From NCBI GenBank assembly GCA_910589415.1, contig OU342639.1, positions 20,964,268-21,028,267 of the forward strand: DNA of 64,000 bases, read 5' to 3'. The first letter of the stretch is position 1, and the number at the start of each line of letters is the position of its first letter. Shown one piece after another: positions 1 through 10,794 of the stretch. The notes beneath the pieces were generated by a model. That model worked only from the letters and a program-made list of their open reading frames with translations, had not been told where the DNA came from and ran no database searches. Source of the DNA: Malachius bipustulatus. Its lineage: Eukaryota; Arthropoda; Insecta; Coleoptera; Melyridae. Position numbers and translations under genes: made by a program.

Positions 1-139
1 TGTTATTCCATTATTTTTTGACCAAAATTAGATAAGAAAAGAAAGTTGGAACCTTAAAAACCATATTAGAAATTTCCTGTCTGTTCATTGATATTATTTT
101 TTACAAAGCTCACTTTAAATTGTTTAATCGGTAATTATT

Positions 140-662
140 TACATCCGCGGCTCCTAAGTTTCATCAATTTTTTCGGGACCGAGGAGCGAAATAGGGGTGC
201 TGGGTGGGTAAGAAGCTAAAAACAGCCATTGCAAACTAATATCAAGGTCACAACTGAGACCTCTTTGACACTACGGTCGAATTTCTATTTTTTTCTTCAC
301 TTTCAGGGCAAGGAAAATCTTCGAGATTAACAGTAGCACGATTTTTATTTTGAATTTTGCATTTATTTTGCATTTATATTCCAAAAATCATTGCATCAAT
401 CCCTGAGGACTGGACACGATATGTGAAAGCGGATAGTACGTCTCTGCACGCTTCGAAGCGCTTGAAGTGGGTACATCCGTAATTCGCGGCATCTACTCGA
501 CACCTCTTGTCAGGACCGCACTCTCAAAACCGTTTTTTAGGCCGTTTTGTGGCTTTCCCTTTCATTTGCAAAGCATATATGAATACCTTCCTCTGGTGTT
601 ACTATAGATATGTTCTCCACCCCTATAGGTGCCATAGTGAAACTTTAGGAGCCGCGGATGTA
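140..662. mobile_element. Non-autonomous inverted-repeat element
   Basis: The ends are inverted copies of each other: TACATCCGCGGCTCCTAAGT at 140 reappears reverse-complemented at 639-662 with few mismatches. No transposase is visible inside. The right part (about 455-660) is clearly homologous to 25686-25923, so this is a dispersed family. The superfamily is unknown to me. Confidence 0.6.
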
Positions 663-726
663 AATATAATGACCGTTTAATCAAACACTATAGACTAAAA
701 AAAGACTGTCTGGGGTGCATCCTATG

Positions 727-823
727 GCGCAAGCCGAACCCACCCTGCCTTTTATTTTATTTTTATTTTTATTTCAGCGCAAGCCGAACCCACCGTGTCT
801 TTTATTTTATTTTTATTTTTATT
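727..823. repeat. Two-copy tandem repeat of about 50 bp
   Basis: The phrase GCGCAAGCCGAACCCACC followed by a T-rich (TTTTA)n tract occurs twice head to tail, at about 729 and 777. It looks like a simple local duplication with no coding content. Confidence 0.7.
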
Positions 824-848
824 TAATAAAAGACTGCCAGACCTCAGC

Positions 849-1294
849 TATTTTATAAAATCTGAAAGTTTCTGTGCGCAAGTCCCTAACACAGGTAGGA
901 GCAAAATGCAACGACTATGAAGTTTGAACCATCGTGGCTTTGGCAGGTATCATCTGAAGAAGAAAGAAAAATCACTCCTTAAAATGTTTTTTTTTTTTTT
1001 TTTTAAAGTATAAAGTGTAATTTTCTTAAATGTATGCATGTAGGAAATTCAAAAATGGGCGAAAAAATTGAAATTCTTCGAAATTTTAATATTTTTTGAA
1101 TATCTACAAATTTTTGCATTTCCTACATGCCCTTAAAGTTTTAAAAAAGTTACCCTTTATACTTCAAAGATTTTAAGGGGTGGTTTAATAGACCTTCTTT
1201 TCAGGTGTTACCTGCCAAAGGCATGATGATCCAAACTTCATTGTTCCTACCTGTGTTGGGGATAAACGCACAGAACTTTCAGCTTTTATAAAAT
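849..1294. mobile_element. Palindromic (foldback) element
   Basis: Sequence from 849 (TTTTATAAAATCTGAAAGTT, then the AACACAGGTAGG block) returns in reverse complement at about 1240-1294. The arms are roughly 150-200 bp and the centre is AT-rich with a T17 run. No open reading frame of interest; probably a MITE-type element. Confidence 0.6.
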
Positions 1295-3222
1295 AATGAA
1301 GGAGTCGCGGACTCTTGCTCTGCTACAGCCTTTACTTAGACTTATACCTATTAAAAAATCTTAATTATAGAAAAATAGCAGATATCACTGCAAGTATTGA
1401 ATATAGTGTAGGTATGTTCATTTATAATTAATTTTTTAATTTTTTTTTTAAATTTATCATATTTACAATTATTAATAACTACTGTGAAATTCTGTGTCCC
1501 CCTTAGGAAACATATAAGCTTCGTCCTGCTTTAATCTCATATTATTATTATTGTTAATTATTTAATATTACTTTAAAAACGGTACAAGTTTTTGTCTGTT
1601 CTGGCGAATAATCCATTTTTTTGCAGTGCATTGGCAAAAGTAGGTATGCATTCCGTAAAATTTTCTTAGCCATGATTGTCGTGTAATTTGTAGAGTCTTT
1701 CCTCATAATGAATTTTACACTAACAGCTGCCAGACTGGTATACCTAGTTATTATGGCGTATTGGTAATTTATACCCAGTTCAGTCTGCGGTTTTAACCAA
1801 TTTTCCTGTGAGTCACCAATTTCGGGGACGCCTAATAAACAACCATAAAATCAGAACAACTTCTAGCGATCACACTCGTGAGGAAGAGGAAGCAGCCCAA
1901 TATGGTCGTATATTATTATTGATTATTGTTATCTTTTATCTTTTAATTGAAAGCTAAAAGGTTCACAGTCATTTTATTTTAATGCACCATTAAGCTGAGC
2001 TTATCGTTATCTCGATGCAGGCTCTGTCTGAATCTTTACTCTTTACTTAAAACAAATAAGAATTGCAATTAAAACGTTGCTGAAATATTTATTGCATCAT
2101 TTAGGTACTTCATAAAGATGCTATCAAAAACAGCACAAACAACAAAATAATAAGAATTTACGAGTTGCTTAGTCTTCACTATCTCAACTCAATGATTTTT
2201 TCGTACAATTAATATTGCTTGATGAAATTTAATTTTTCACATGCCAACTTTATTTAAAATTAGATTTTTCAGCGCGGTCTATTGCATTTTTTTTAACTTT
2301 CGGTAGAAGAAAACTTCCTGCTATGATATCAGCTGCAGCTCCTGGAGTTTAAAATTATTTTCATCACCCTGTATAAAAAATTCAAGACCGCTTAAGATAC
2401 CACATGAAAAGTTAAGATATATAGGGACATGCAAGCCATTTTGGGATATTTAGAGCCGTTTTTAATATACATACTTTCCAAATGAAAAACTGCGATTTTC
2501 ATTTGTTTATGATTCATAGCTTACTCCGAGGCTTACTCATTTTAGACTGCAACTGTAAAAACTATCCTTAGCATTTTCTTAGTAAATATGAAACTACAAT
2601 AATATACGGGGTGTCCTATTTAAAAAATAAGTCATCATTACTGAGTATAATTTTTTTCATAGCAATTAAAATTAAATTAAATCATAAAATTGATCTGTTT
2701 TTTCGTTTTTGTAAAAACTCATAATTTAAGAACTTATTGTTTTTTTTTTTTAACACTGTGAATATAAAGTACCATGATAGTGACGATACCCACCGAAATT
2801 TTAGTTTTAAAGTTTTATACCTGCAGTTTAATTATGGTGCCAAGCAATTTTTTTTTCTGAAATTGCAGCATTTTTCATGTAGTTTTCGAAAAAAGACCAG
2901 AAAAATTAGGTACGGCCCTGCAGTTTTAGAGTCGGCATAAAATACGGGGTATCAAGTGTCACTGGTAGACCATACCTACCAAATTTCCTTAAATTCCATC
3001 AATTCGTTCGAAAGATCAAAAATTTCGGCAAAATACATTAATCACCCTGTAACATCAAAAAGAAGGGCCCCCAGAAAATTTTCTAAACCAGATCCTGACT
3101 CGTCTTGAAAAACTACACCTACACTTAAGCCATGTCGGTCTGCTGGTGAAACATCCTGTAAAAAAAATAGTCGGAGATAAAATATGGATCCCTGGGGTAT
3201 GCCGGATATGTCCAGAATTTCA
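1295..3222. other. AT-rich intergenic DNA with element fragments
   Basis: I see no gene here. Scattered CACCCTGTA or TACGGGGTGTCC end motifs (about 2369, 2606, 2941, 3041) suggest decayed members of the CAGGGTG-ended palindrome family found elsewhere in the window. Confidence 0.5.
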
Positions 3223-3230
3223 ATGAGTCG

Positions 3231-3231
<1 letters not shown>

Positions 3232-3262
<31 letters not shown>

Positions 3263-3508
3263 GCATCGGTCTTAACTGTGTAGGTAAGACATAGTCGCTC
3301 CACTCTGGTAAATTGGCTTTGAGCACGAACTCTTTAGCCACACACACTTTTAAATTATATTTTGCCATTTAAACCTTCGATCGCTTGTTTTACTTTTCAC
3401 AGACATTCGAAAATGAATCTGAAAAGTAAAGCGGGCCGAGGTGAGTTTCGAACCCGCGATCTATGGCTTCGTGAGCCAGCGGAGTACCACTAGGCCACGC
3501 AAGTCACT
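3232..3508 (-). mobile_element. tRNA-derived SINE with target-site duplication
   Basis: Read on the minus strand, the element starts with a tRNA-like head at about 3508-3428. The head has an A-box-like TGGCCTAGTGGTA and a B-box GGTTCGAAAC, which are RNA polymerase III internal promoter signals. A unique body of about 190 bp follows, then a 22-base A-run (T-run 3232-3253 on the plus strand). AATGAGTCGTTT on the left (3223) matches AATGGAGTCGTTT on the right (3509), a near-perfect target duplication as expected for LINE-driven retrotransposition. The acceptor and T stems pair poorly, so the head is not a functional tRNA gene. Confidence 0.75.
3428..3507 (-). pseudogene. tRNA-like SINE head (A and B boxes)
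   Basis: The A-box and B-box are correctly ordered and spaced, and an anticodon-arm-like TGGC/GCCA hairpin lies between them. The acceptor stem does not close, so I read it as the promoter region of the SINE, not a tRNA. Confidence 0.55.
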
Positions 3509-3639
3509 AATGGAGTCGTTTCTTGATTGGTTTTTCTGTTAGCACATACTATGTTGTGGTGTGAGCTCGTAGGTAGGTATATAAGAGGTGTTGTAAATTT
3601 AGTAATGGGATTGATTTGTTTCAATTATTATTTTATTCG

Positions 3640-3985
3640 AATAGAATTACAATTCAGTATTGCCTCTTTCAAAACAACTTCCTCAAGAAGACACACAGTG
3701 CTTGAGAAGGTTCTGCCAATCCTCATCAGTGCAGGAACACGGATACTGGAATTGCCTTCAGCTGGACAGTTCTTGAGATGAATTTCCATTTGGAGAGGAA
3801 GAAGTCAGATGAATACGGATTCTGAAAGAGCCACAGGAATGTGTTCTCTGGACCAAAACTGGTTTAGTGAAATTACTGTTTGAAAGGGCGCATTGTCGTG
3901 ATGCAACACTCAGTTGTCGTTGTTGATGTTTGGTCTCTTTGCATGACACGCATGAACCTTTTGCAAGTTTTTCAAGAATCTTACA
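3640..3985 (-). pseudogene. Fossil mariner transposase, C-terminal part
   Basis: Translating the minus strand gives, in shifting frames, the C-terminal landmarks of a mariner transposase: a VLHHDNAPFQT block (HDNAP carries the second catalytic Asp of the family), then NPYSSDFFLSKWKF (matching the family's PYSPDL..DFFLF region with the third catalytic residue), then a C-terminal CVSS..G.CFERGN block. At least two frameshifts and stop codons separate them, so it is inactive. The N-terminal half is not seen. The assignment to mariner rests on the family motifs; the exact subfamily is not resolved. Confidence 0.7.
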
Positions 3986-4580
3986 CATCGCGTATATACC
4001 CTTACATCAGGAACTTACAGATTTTGTGATCTTGCTGGACTGAGGGTCACAATAAAAATTCGTTAAGATTTTCTATTTGGATCGTAAATAGAAATTTGCG
4101 GAATTACACAGGTGATTGGTATGAATTACTTCGTATTTCAAAAAAAAAGCAATTCCCTTTCCCTGTTGTCGGAGTTAAAATTTATCTGCCAGAATTTTAA
4201 AAATCTCGTTACGTTACAAAATGTCCCTTATTCGTAGTCCAGGCTGTTTGAGAAGTTGTTCTAACAAGGAGAATTATTGTCGCTTATTAATTACTTCAAA
4301 ATGATAATTTCTCAAGAAAGCGATTTTAAATTTCCAAACGTAATGAAAAAATGGGGTTAGGACTGAAAATTGGTTTTACATTTAAATTATTTAAATTTAA
4401 AACGTTTAAATATTAATAAAATTAGAACATAAAAGCACACGTTTATCAGTGAATATGCGTGAATAATTTACGCTAGCGCTTGTCCGAGTGAAGGGCTCGG
4501 CAGAAAAAAACAATGCAACGAACTGCGACCAGACACCTGGGTAACGTGACTATATCTGCGCTCTCGTCCCAACACCGTAT
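3986..4580. other. AT-rich intergenic DNA
   Basis: No gene, RNA or clear repeat recognised in this stretch. Confidence 0.4.
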
Positions 4581-4581
4581 A

Positions 4582-5461
4582 TACAGGGTGTCCCAGCTTA
4601 TTCGAAGCGGTCTCTGTAGGCCAAACGACGGATTTTTTCCAAAAACTTTTTGCAAATTCAAGTACAGAATCACAATGGCCATAATTTAAAATTATTTTGG
4701 AGTATACAGAGTGTCCCATATGACAGTGGCATATCAAAGTTATGTTTTTTTAAATGGAATGCTCCTATGTTATTGCATTTTTAGATTGTCTGAGAAGAGA
4801 AAATAAGATTGGCTTTTACAGTTGGTGTTTAAATTCAGAAGTTTTTGAGTTATAAACAAGTGAAAATCGTCATTTTTCAAGTTCAAGGCCCTGTACAATG
4901 AAAACGGTTCAAGATAGACAAAAACGGCTTACATGTCCCTATTTTAACTTTTTATGTACTATCCTATGGTATAGAAACATTTGTACTTTCTTTGATTTTA
5001 TTATTTGGCGACGCGTGGAGAAATCTCAGAATTTTTCAAATTTTTTATCACCCTGTATAAACATTTCATCTACATGATAGGATAGTACATGAAAAAGTAA
5101 ATTAAGGACATGTAAGCCGTTTTTCTCTATCTTCAGCCATTTTCGTTGTACAGGGCTTTGAACTTGAAAAATGACGATTTTCACTTGTTTATAACTCAAA
5201 AACTTCTGAATTTAAACACCAACTGTAAAAGCTAATCTTATTTTCTCTTCTCAGACAATCTAAAAATGCAATAACATAGGAGCATTCCATTTAAAAAAAC
5301 ATAACTTTGGTATGCCACTGTCATATGGGACATCTGTATACTGCAAAATAATTTTAAATTATGGCCATTGTGATTCTGTACTTGAATTTGCAAAAAGTTT
5401 TTGGAAAAAATCCGTCGTTTGGCCTACAGAGACCGCTTCGAATAAGCTGGGACACCCTGTA
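4582..5461. mobile_element. Long palindromic element, family A (CAGGGTGTCCCAGC ends)
   Basis: The left arm beginning TACAGGGTGTCCCAGCTTAT is repeated in reverse complement at the right end, and the arms stay similar almost to the centre (about 400 bp each). TA at both borders fits a TA target duplication. A second internal pair of similar ends (ATACAGAGTGTCCCATATGA near 4702 and its complement near 5338) suggests one palindrome inside another. There is no transposase, so it is non-autonomous. A close relative lies at 39611-40497. Confidence 0.8.
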
Positions 5462-6251
5462 TATCTTACACCACAGAATAGACTTAATTAGTCTATTCTG
5501 TGCTTACACCGTGGTCATGGTCAAGGTGTATCTCATTCTGCTTGATTTATTAAGATTGTCGTCTTCAACGTTTTACAAGCTATTTTTAGTAAAGCTATTG
5601 TGCATCATGTATTAAAATTTTTTTTGACGTTTTATTAGAAATATCGATCATAGCACACGTTAAAATTCGTAGCTTTCAGGGTCGCGTTTTTCGTTAAATT
5701 AAAAGTCGTTGCTTCCTCCATGGTGTGGCGGTTAGTCGCTAATTGAAGAAGTTTTTTAATTACCTCGGATAGGGATGGGCTTGTATAAACAAAGTAAAGT
5801 AAAAACATTTTAAAATTCTTCGCACGTAAACAATTCGCAGTTATTTACGTAAGAGCCCATTCTTTTATAAGAAGTAAATATTATTAAAAAAAAAACAGTT
5901 TGGAAACTGCAAACAAGGTTTTGTCTAGTTTATACAATTAATTTTATTATTGTGTATTAAATTTATAGCGTCTTCATGCCATAAGAATTAAAAAAGGCGA
6001 ACGATAAATTTACAGCAATTTTAGCAGTCAATTGCGGTTTTTCGATAATAAATTGTATCCGGGCTAACTCCCCAGATATCGTTCTACACTACGTAAAAAC
6101 GAACGTGTCATTTTTTGCCTCAAAATTTTGCCTGATTTGATTAGGGATAACTTTCGACATTCCCAAGGGATTTCGATTTTGTTTTCGCATTTCAGTTCTT
6201 TATTTTCCTTGTCCTGCTTTATTGGATCAAAAGTCGCAAAAACTTTAAACA
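5462..6251. other. Intergenic DNA without recognised features
   Basis: AT-rich with short A-runs. No coding or repeat signal that I can name. Confidence 0.4.
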
Positions 6252-7530
6252 AATTTTCTACAGGGTACTAATATGTGAAGGCGTGCAAAATAACGCCGCT
6301 GTTTTCGTAGCCCCCCCCCCCCCCCCCCCCCTTTTCCAGATAAATTTTTCTTGTAAGATTTGATGAGAAACATTTGAAGCTTGATGTCTCACCTTTCAAA
6401 TTTGAATTAATGGCGTGAAGCATTTTTACTAGGGGGTGAAACCAGAAAGCATAATTATATTGACTCGACTGAGGGTAATCTGTCACAGGTGTCCAGAGGT
6501 GTATTAAGACTCTTGTCTAGTCTAGTCTAGTCTAGTATTTCTTGTTTACCTATACAGGGTTAGAACTATATTTAAAGGGCCACTACAGGGATATCTTAAA
6601 CCATTGAAGATACGAGGTCGGTTAAATTAGAGAAAAGATGCGCATTTTTGTGGCCATCTCGATGATATCTGTGACCGTTCCTGAAATTTCCTGAAAAAAC
6701 TGAAAAATCGAGATTTCTTATTTTCGTCATATCTTTTTGTCTCCGAATCTAACTTATTGTCTCCGAACAAGCCTTCATTTGTGATCAATTTAAGAATTTT
6801 CTTGCTGACACAAAATAAAAAAAATGTTGTGAACAACAGCCAAATTACATCTGCACGTTTCCAGGGAAAATCAGCACTATTTCTTACCTGACAATGGTTC
6901 GTAACCTTCGTTACGAAAATACCAAAACTCTAACAATCACTATACTTGACTGAATAAACGAGCTATCGATTTTGTTGCAATTTTCGTAACGATGGTTACG
7001 AACCATTGTCAGGTAAGAAATAGTGCTGATTTTCCCTGGAAACGTACAGATGTAATTTGGCGATTATCAACATTCTATTAACTCGTATCAGCAAGAAAAT
7101 TCTGAAATTTTTCACACATGAAAGCTAGTTCGTTTAGAGGTTGATTTTCATTTAATTTTCCTGTCAAAATCTGTTTCCAGAAAAAATTTAAATTCGAGTG
7201 ATTTTTTATGCAATTTTTTAGTTTTTAATGTTTGTCCTGAGTCAATTTTTCGTCCCTGGATTTTCTTGCCAGTGTTAGCTTCAATACGAGGCTTAAATTT
7301 AAAAAAAAATTTGACGGTGAAAAAGTTATGCCCTTAAGAGCAAACAGTTAATTTTTGAGACCACCCTGTAAATACATGTGTTAGACCGAGAATTTGGCAA
7401 CCGTGGCGAGGTGGGATATCAAGTTTCAAAATTTGCTCATCAAAACTTACAAGAAAATTTATTTGGAAAAGGAGGGTTCGAAATCCGCGGAGTGATTATG
7501 CACGCCTTCACATATCACCCTGTAGAAAAT
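6252..7530. mobile_element. Nested palindromic element with ATTTTCTACAGGGT ends
   Basis: ATTTTCTACAGGGT with the following ATATGTGAAGGCGTGCA at the left is mirrored by the complement at 7494-7530. Internal sequence around 6607-6720 (GGTCGGTTAAATTAGAG, GTGACCGTTCCTGAAATTTC) also occurs in the palindrome at 15516-16521, so modules are shared between families. A C20 run lies at 6311-6330. Confidence 0.65.
6841..7062. repeat. Inner perfect-stem hairpin
   Basis: About 60 bp at 6842-6901 (CAGGGAAAATCAGCACTATT and onward through ACAATGGTTCGTAAC) is almost perfectly reverse-complemented at 7003-7062, leaving a loop of roughly 100 bp. It sits inside the larger palindromic element. Confidence 0.75.
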
Positions 7531-7793
7531 TTAAAAGCAGTAATTTAAAATATGAAAGATTATTTGAATAGAGGATCGAATATTTGGTTTGAATGTATGA
7601 AAATATCTATAGGGTGCTATTCATTTTTTTAATACTTATGTTATAGAGCTTTAAAATTTATATTAATACTACCTACTTTGTATAGGACACTCTGTATAAT
7701 ACATAAAATTAATAATAATTAATAAACCAAATAAGTATTTCTCTCTAGTTTTCGCTAGGTACTTAGGTAAATTCACATTTCAAATCTTGAAAA

Positions 7794-8276
7794 TACAGGG
7801 TGTCCGGAAATTATGCGCAAAAAATTAAGGGGGTGATTCTACTTGATGAAATATTGCCAAAAGTAGTCGGTTTTACTCGGAAACGGGTCATTTTATCGTG
7901 ATAGACAAAGAGGACCTTTTCCGAATATTTCTTCATGTTCTTCAATTGTACGTCTTCAAAACTCAGAAAAAAATAATACGAAAAAAGTTATAGGGCCTTT
8001 TTTGAAGGTCAAGGGCAGCCTTTCGATTTCGAGGGATTCAAGTCTAATTTGGACAAAGGATGTAAAGCAACATCAGTGGCAAGTGTGTCAAATTTTAAGA
8101 AAATCCGTACACTAGAAAAAAAGTTATAAAAAATATTGATTTAAAAAATCAATTTTGAAGGCTCATAACTTTCTTATTTGTGAGTTTTCGAAAAAACATT
8201 ATAGATACTTTTGGAAATATTTCATCAAGTAGAATCACCCCCTTAATTTTTTGCGCATGATTTCCGGACACCTGTA
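7794..8276. mobile_element. Palindromic element, CAGGGTGTCCGG ends
   Basis: TACAGGGTGTCCGGAAATTA at the left is complemented at the right end (one C missing). The next block, AAAAAATTAAGGGGGTGATT, is mirrored too. Borders are TA. It is a non-autonomous foldback of about 480 bp. Confidence 0.75.
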
Positions 8277-8475
8277 TAATTGTATTTAATAAAGTATGTA
8301 ACTAGAAAAGTTTTATGAATTTTTTTCCTTCTGCTTGGCAAAGGTATTATGTACTTTTCATCTAGGTACTTTGAAAAATATCACCACGTCGTAAGATAAA
8401 GTTAAAATTAAATTTATTGTTATTGTTCGGTCATTGAATCGTTTTCGCTGTTCGTATTTAAAGCTACCGCTGAAA

Positions 8476-9600
8476 CAGTGACGGCTCGTGCTTCAAAAAA
8501 TTGGGTCGGCCAGCCAATGGTGGAAATAAAATGTACGACGTTATATGTGGGGGGGGGGGGCCGGGGAAAAGGCCCCCGCGGAAAATGAAATGCAGGCGAT
8601 TTTTTTTTACGGTTCAAGGTCACGCGAATTCCCTTAAGTTCAAAATTTACTTATATGTAAAAATAGGAAAAATCGTCGAATAGGAAAAATAGATGACGAA
8701 GAAAGTAATAAAATAAAAATGTGCTTTTGCTTGAGTCACTGAATGAATGCAATATTATTATATGCATGCATTGACACCATATGGATGGATAACAAGCGCG
8801 GTACGGCTAGCCGACCCTGGCCCTGCATGGCTATTGGCTACTAACTGGCGCCGGCTGGTAGGTTCCGTTCTAGGAATTTATATCTATTGAATCCCTTCCG
8901 TAAAACGGTATTTTTAGTTTATTTTTTATTCAAAAAATATTAATGAAAGTGTAGTAGGTGCGCAGTTGCCTTAAATTAATCTTAAATAATTAATTAATAA
9001 ATAATAAGTCTACTAAATTAATTAAATAAATCTCTAAAAAGCAATTTGGCAAGCAAGAAACACATTTTTTGTTTCTGTTACTACAAGTTGCATTTTCTTA
9101 AAAAAATATTAATAAAAATTAAAAATGCGTTCGACACCATCCCAATAATGCAGCGAGGATCGCCCAAGAGAAGAGCGCCTGGCCGCCTGATAGATAGATG
9201 ATAGATACCCAAGTACGGCCAGGAGGCTCTCGGCCGACCCTGTGTGGAATACGCTACGCCGGCCGTGCACTGTAACTCTGCGGTTGGAAGCGACACAGTT
9301 TGTGTGCCGTATGTCTTTGATTAACCAGCACTCTCGCGCCCAGCATCGGCCAGCCGACCTTACCATTTATTTTCAACTTCTGGATCACTCGCTCTATTCA
9401 CTATAGCTCTACAGTCTACACTTCTGCTTTTTGCTTAGATTTTTAGGCAAGAAAAAACATTAATAAAGGGTATTATTGCAAAGCTCTCAGAAATTAAAAT
9501 CAAGTTTATTTTATTATTTTCTAAAAAATAATGTTATTTTACTGGTGCAGTGGTTTGGGTCGGCCGGGCCGACCTTGCCGTCCCTGACGAGCCGTCACTG
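8476..9600. mobile_element. Non-autonomous hAT element with perfect 8-bp target duplication
   Basis: The terminal inverted repeat starts CAGTGACGGCTCGT at the left and ends in its exact complement at 9600. The element is bounded by CGCTGAAA on both sides (8468-8475 and 9601-9608). An 8-bp duplication and CAG(T)G termini are hallmarks of the hAT superfamily. Subterminal GGTCGGCC blocks occur in both halves. The 1.1 kb interior encodes no transposase, and it holds a G10 run near 8550. An intact target duplication argues for a fairly recent insertion. Confidence 0.88.
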
Positions 9601-9608
9601 CGCTGAAA

Positions 9609-10730
9609 CCTGACCAACCACAAGAAGAGTACCTAGTCCTAACCAATAAGAAAACGGAACGCATCTTGATTCTTGTTGATATTAATTAGCCGCTCTAATT
9701 TTGCTATTTACACCATATTATTGTGCATACTTCTGTCATTTGTCAGAGTGGTTCACAATTTTACTTTCATTGTTTACTTACACGTAAACGCCCATCCCTG
9801 CCAAGGCCTAGGCCTAGGGCTACAAGTCGAATTGGTGGGATATGAGGTTGTCAACAATTATTATTGATTAAATACACTATAGGTACCTACTATTATAACT
9901 ATAAGTATACGATTCAGGTCTGATTCGTGTTATTCGTAGCTAAATTTTCAATAAAAAAATAAATTTAACCTTTGAAAATTTGATGAAAAGAGATTTTCAA
10001 TTATTTCAAGTAAAGTTTGAGTACCTACTAAGGAGGGGTTGAATTTACATTATACTTCTGCTATTGAGCTATTGAAACATTTTCTCTCTATGTACTTAGG
10101 TACCTACATAACGAAAAAAAATATAATAAAATATGAATGAAATTTATTAACCTCACATATTACTAGAGTTATTAATAACTCTTTGGGGGCCATCATCAGT
10201 ATATAATTATTATTAAAACGCTGCTAAGCTACATTATATCGTGTAACCTACATATGCAAATTAGACTATTACATTACCTACGTACTTATTTCAATATTAC
10301 TCACTTTAGAACCAATCTGATTTCCACACTGACCCACTTGCAAATGCACAATTTCCCTCATTTTATATTTATTTTCTCTTATTAACTATGTACCGTGTGA
10401 AGTAAAAAATTAAATAAATAACTTTTAAATTAGACGAAATTAGGTAGGTATTAGATAACAACTATATAGGTACAACTAAGTACTATCAAAAGCATTACTT
10501 GCAACTTGTAACCAATTTTTATTATCGCATACCTATCTTATTAGTAAATAAAACTGCAAATTTATAACTGACATACATTTTTATATCGAATTTTAGAATT
10601 GTTATTTTGATAGAACTTGATGTCTCATAATTCGCAGAGGTGTTCTCGGATCGGATATTTATCGAACTTATCTATTTTTACTTCGTGAATTTTTGGTTGC
10701 CTAGTATCATTACGTATTGCTGATTTTAAA
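9609..10730. other. Intergenic DNA without recognised gene
   Basis: AT-rich, with several TAGGTACCTAC-like words common in this genome. Nothing coding or structured was recognised. Confidence 0.4.
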
Positions 10731-10794
10731 GGTGCGCATACATTTGCGAGCCGAGCAGGTAATTCGCGCGATTAGTACCAAGTTTGGAGCGTCT

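Noticed and set aside
3428..3507. Functional tRNA gene
   Set aside because: A and B boxes are present, but the acceptor and T stems do not pair, and a SINE body, A-run and target duplication follow.
6311..6330. C20 and similar G/C runs (8550, 14760, 61473) as regulatory quadruplex sites
   Set aside because: They lie within or beside non-autonomous elements, look like homopolymer expansions, and may be sequencing-length artefacts.
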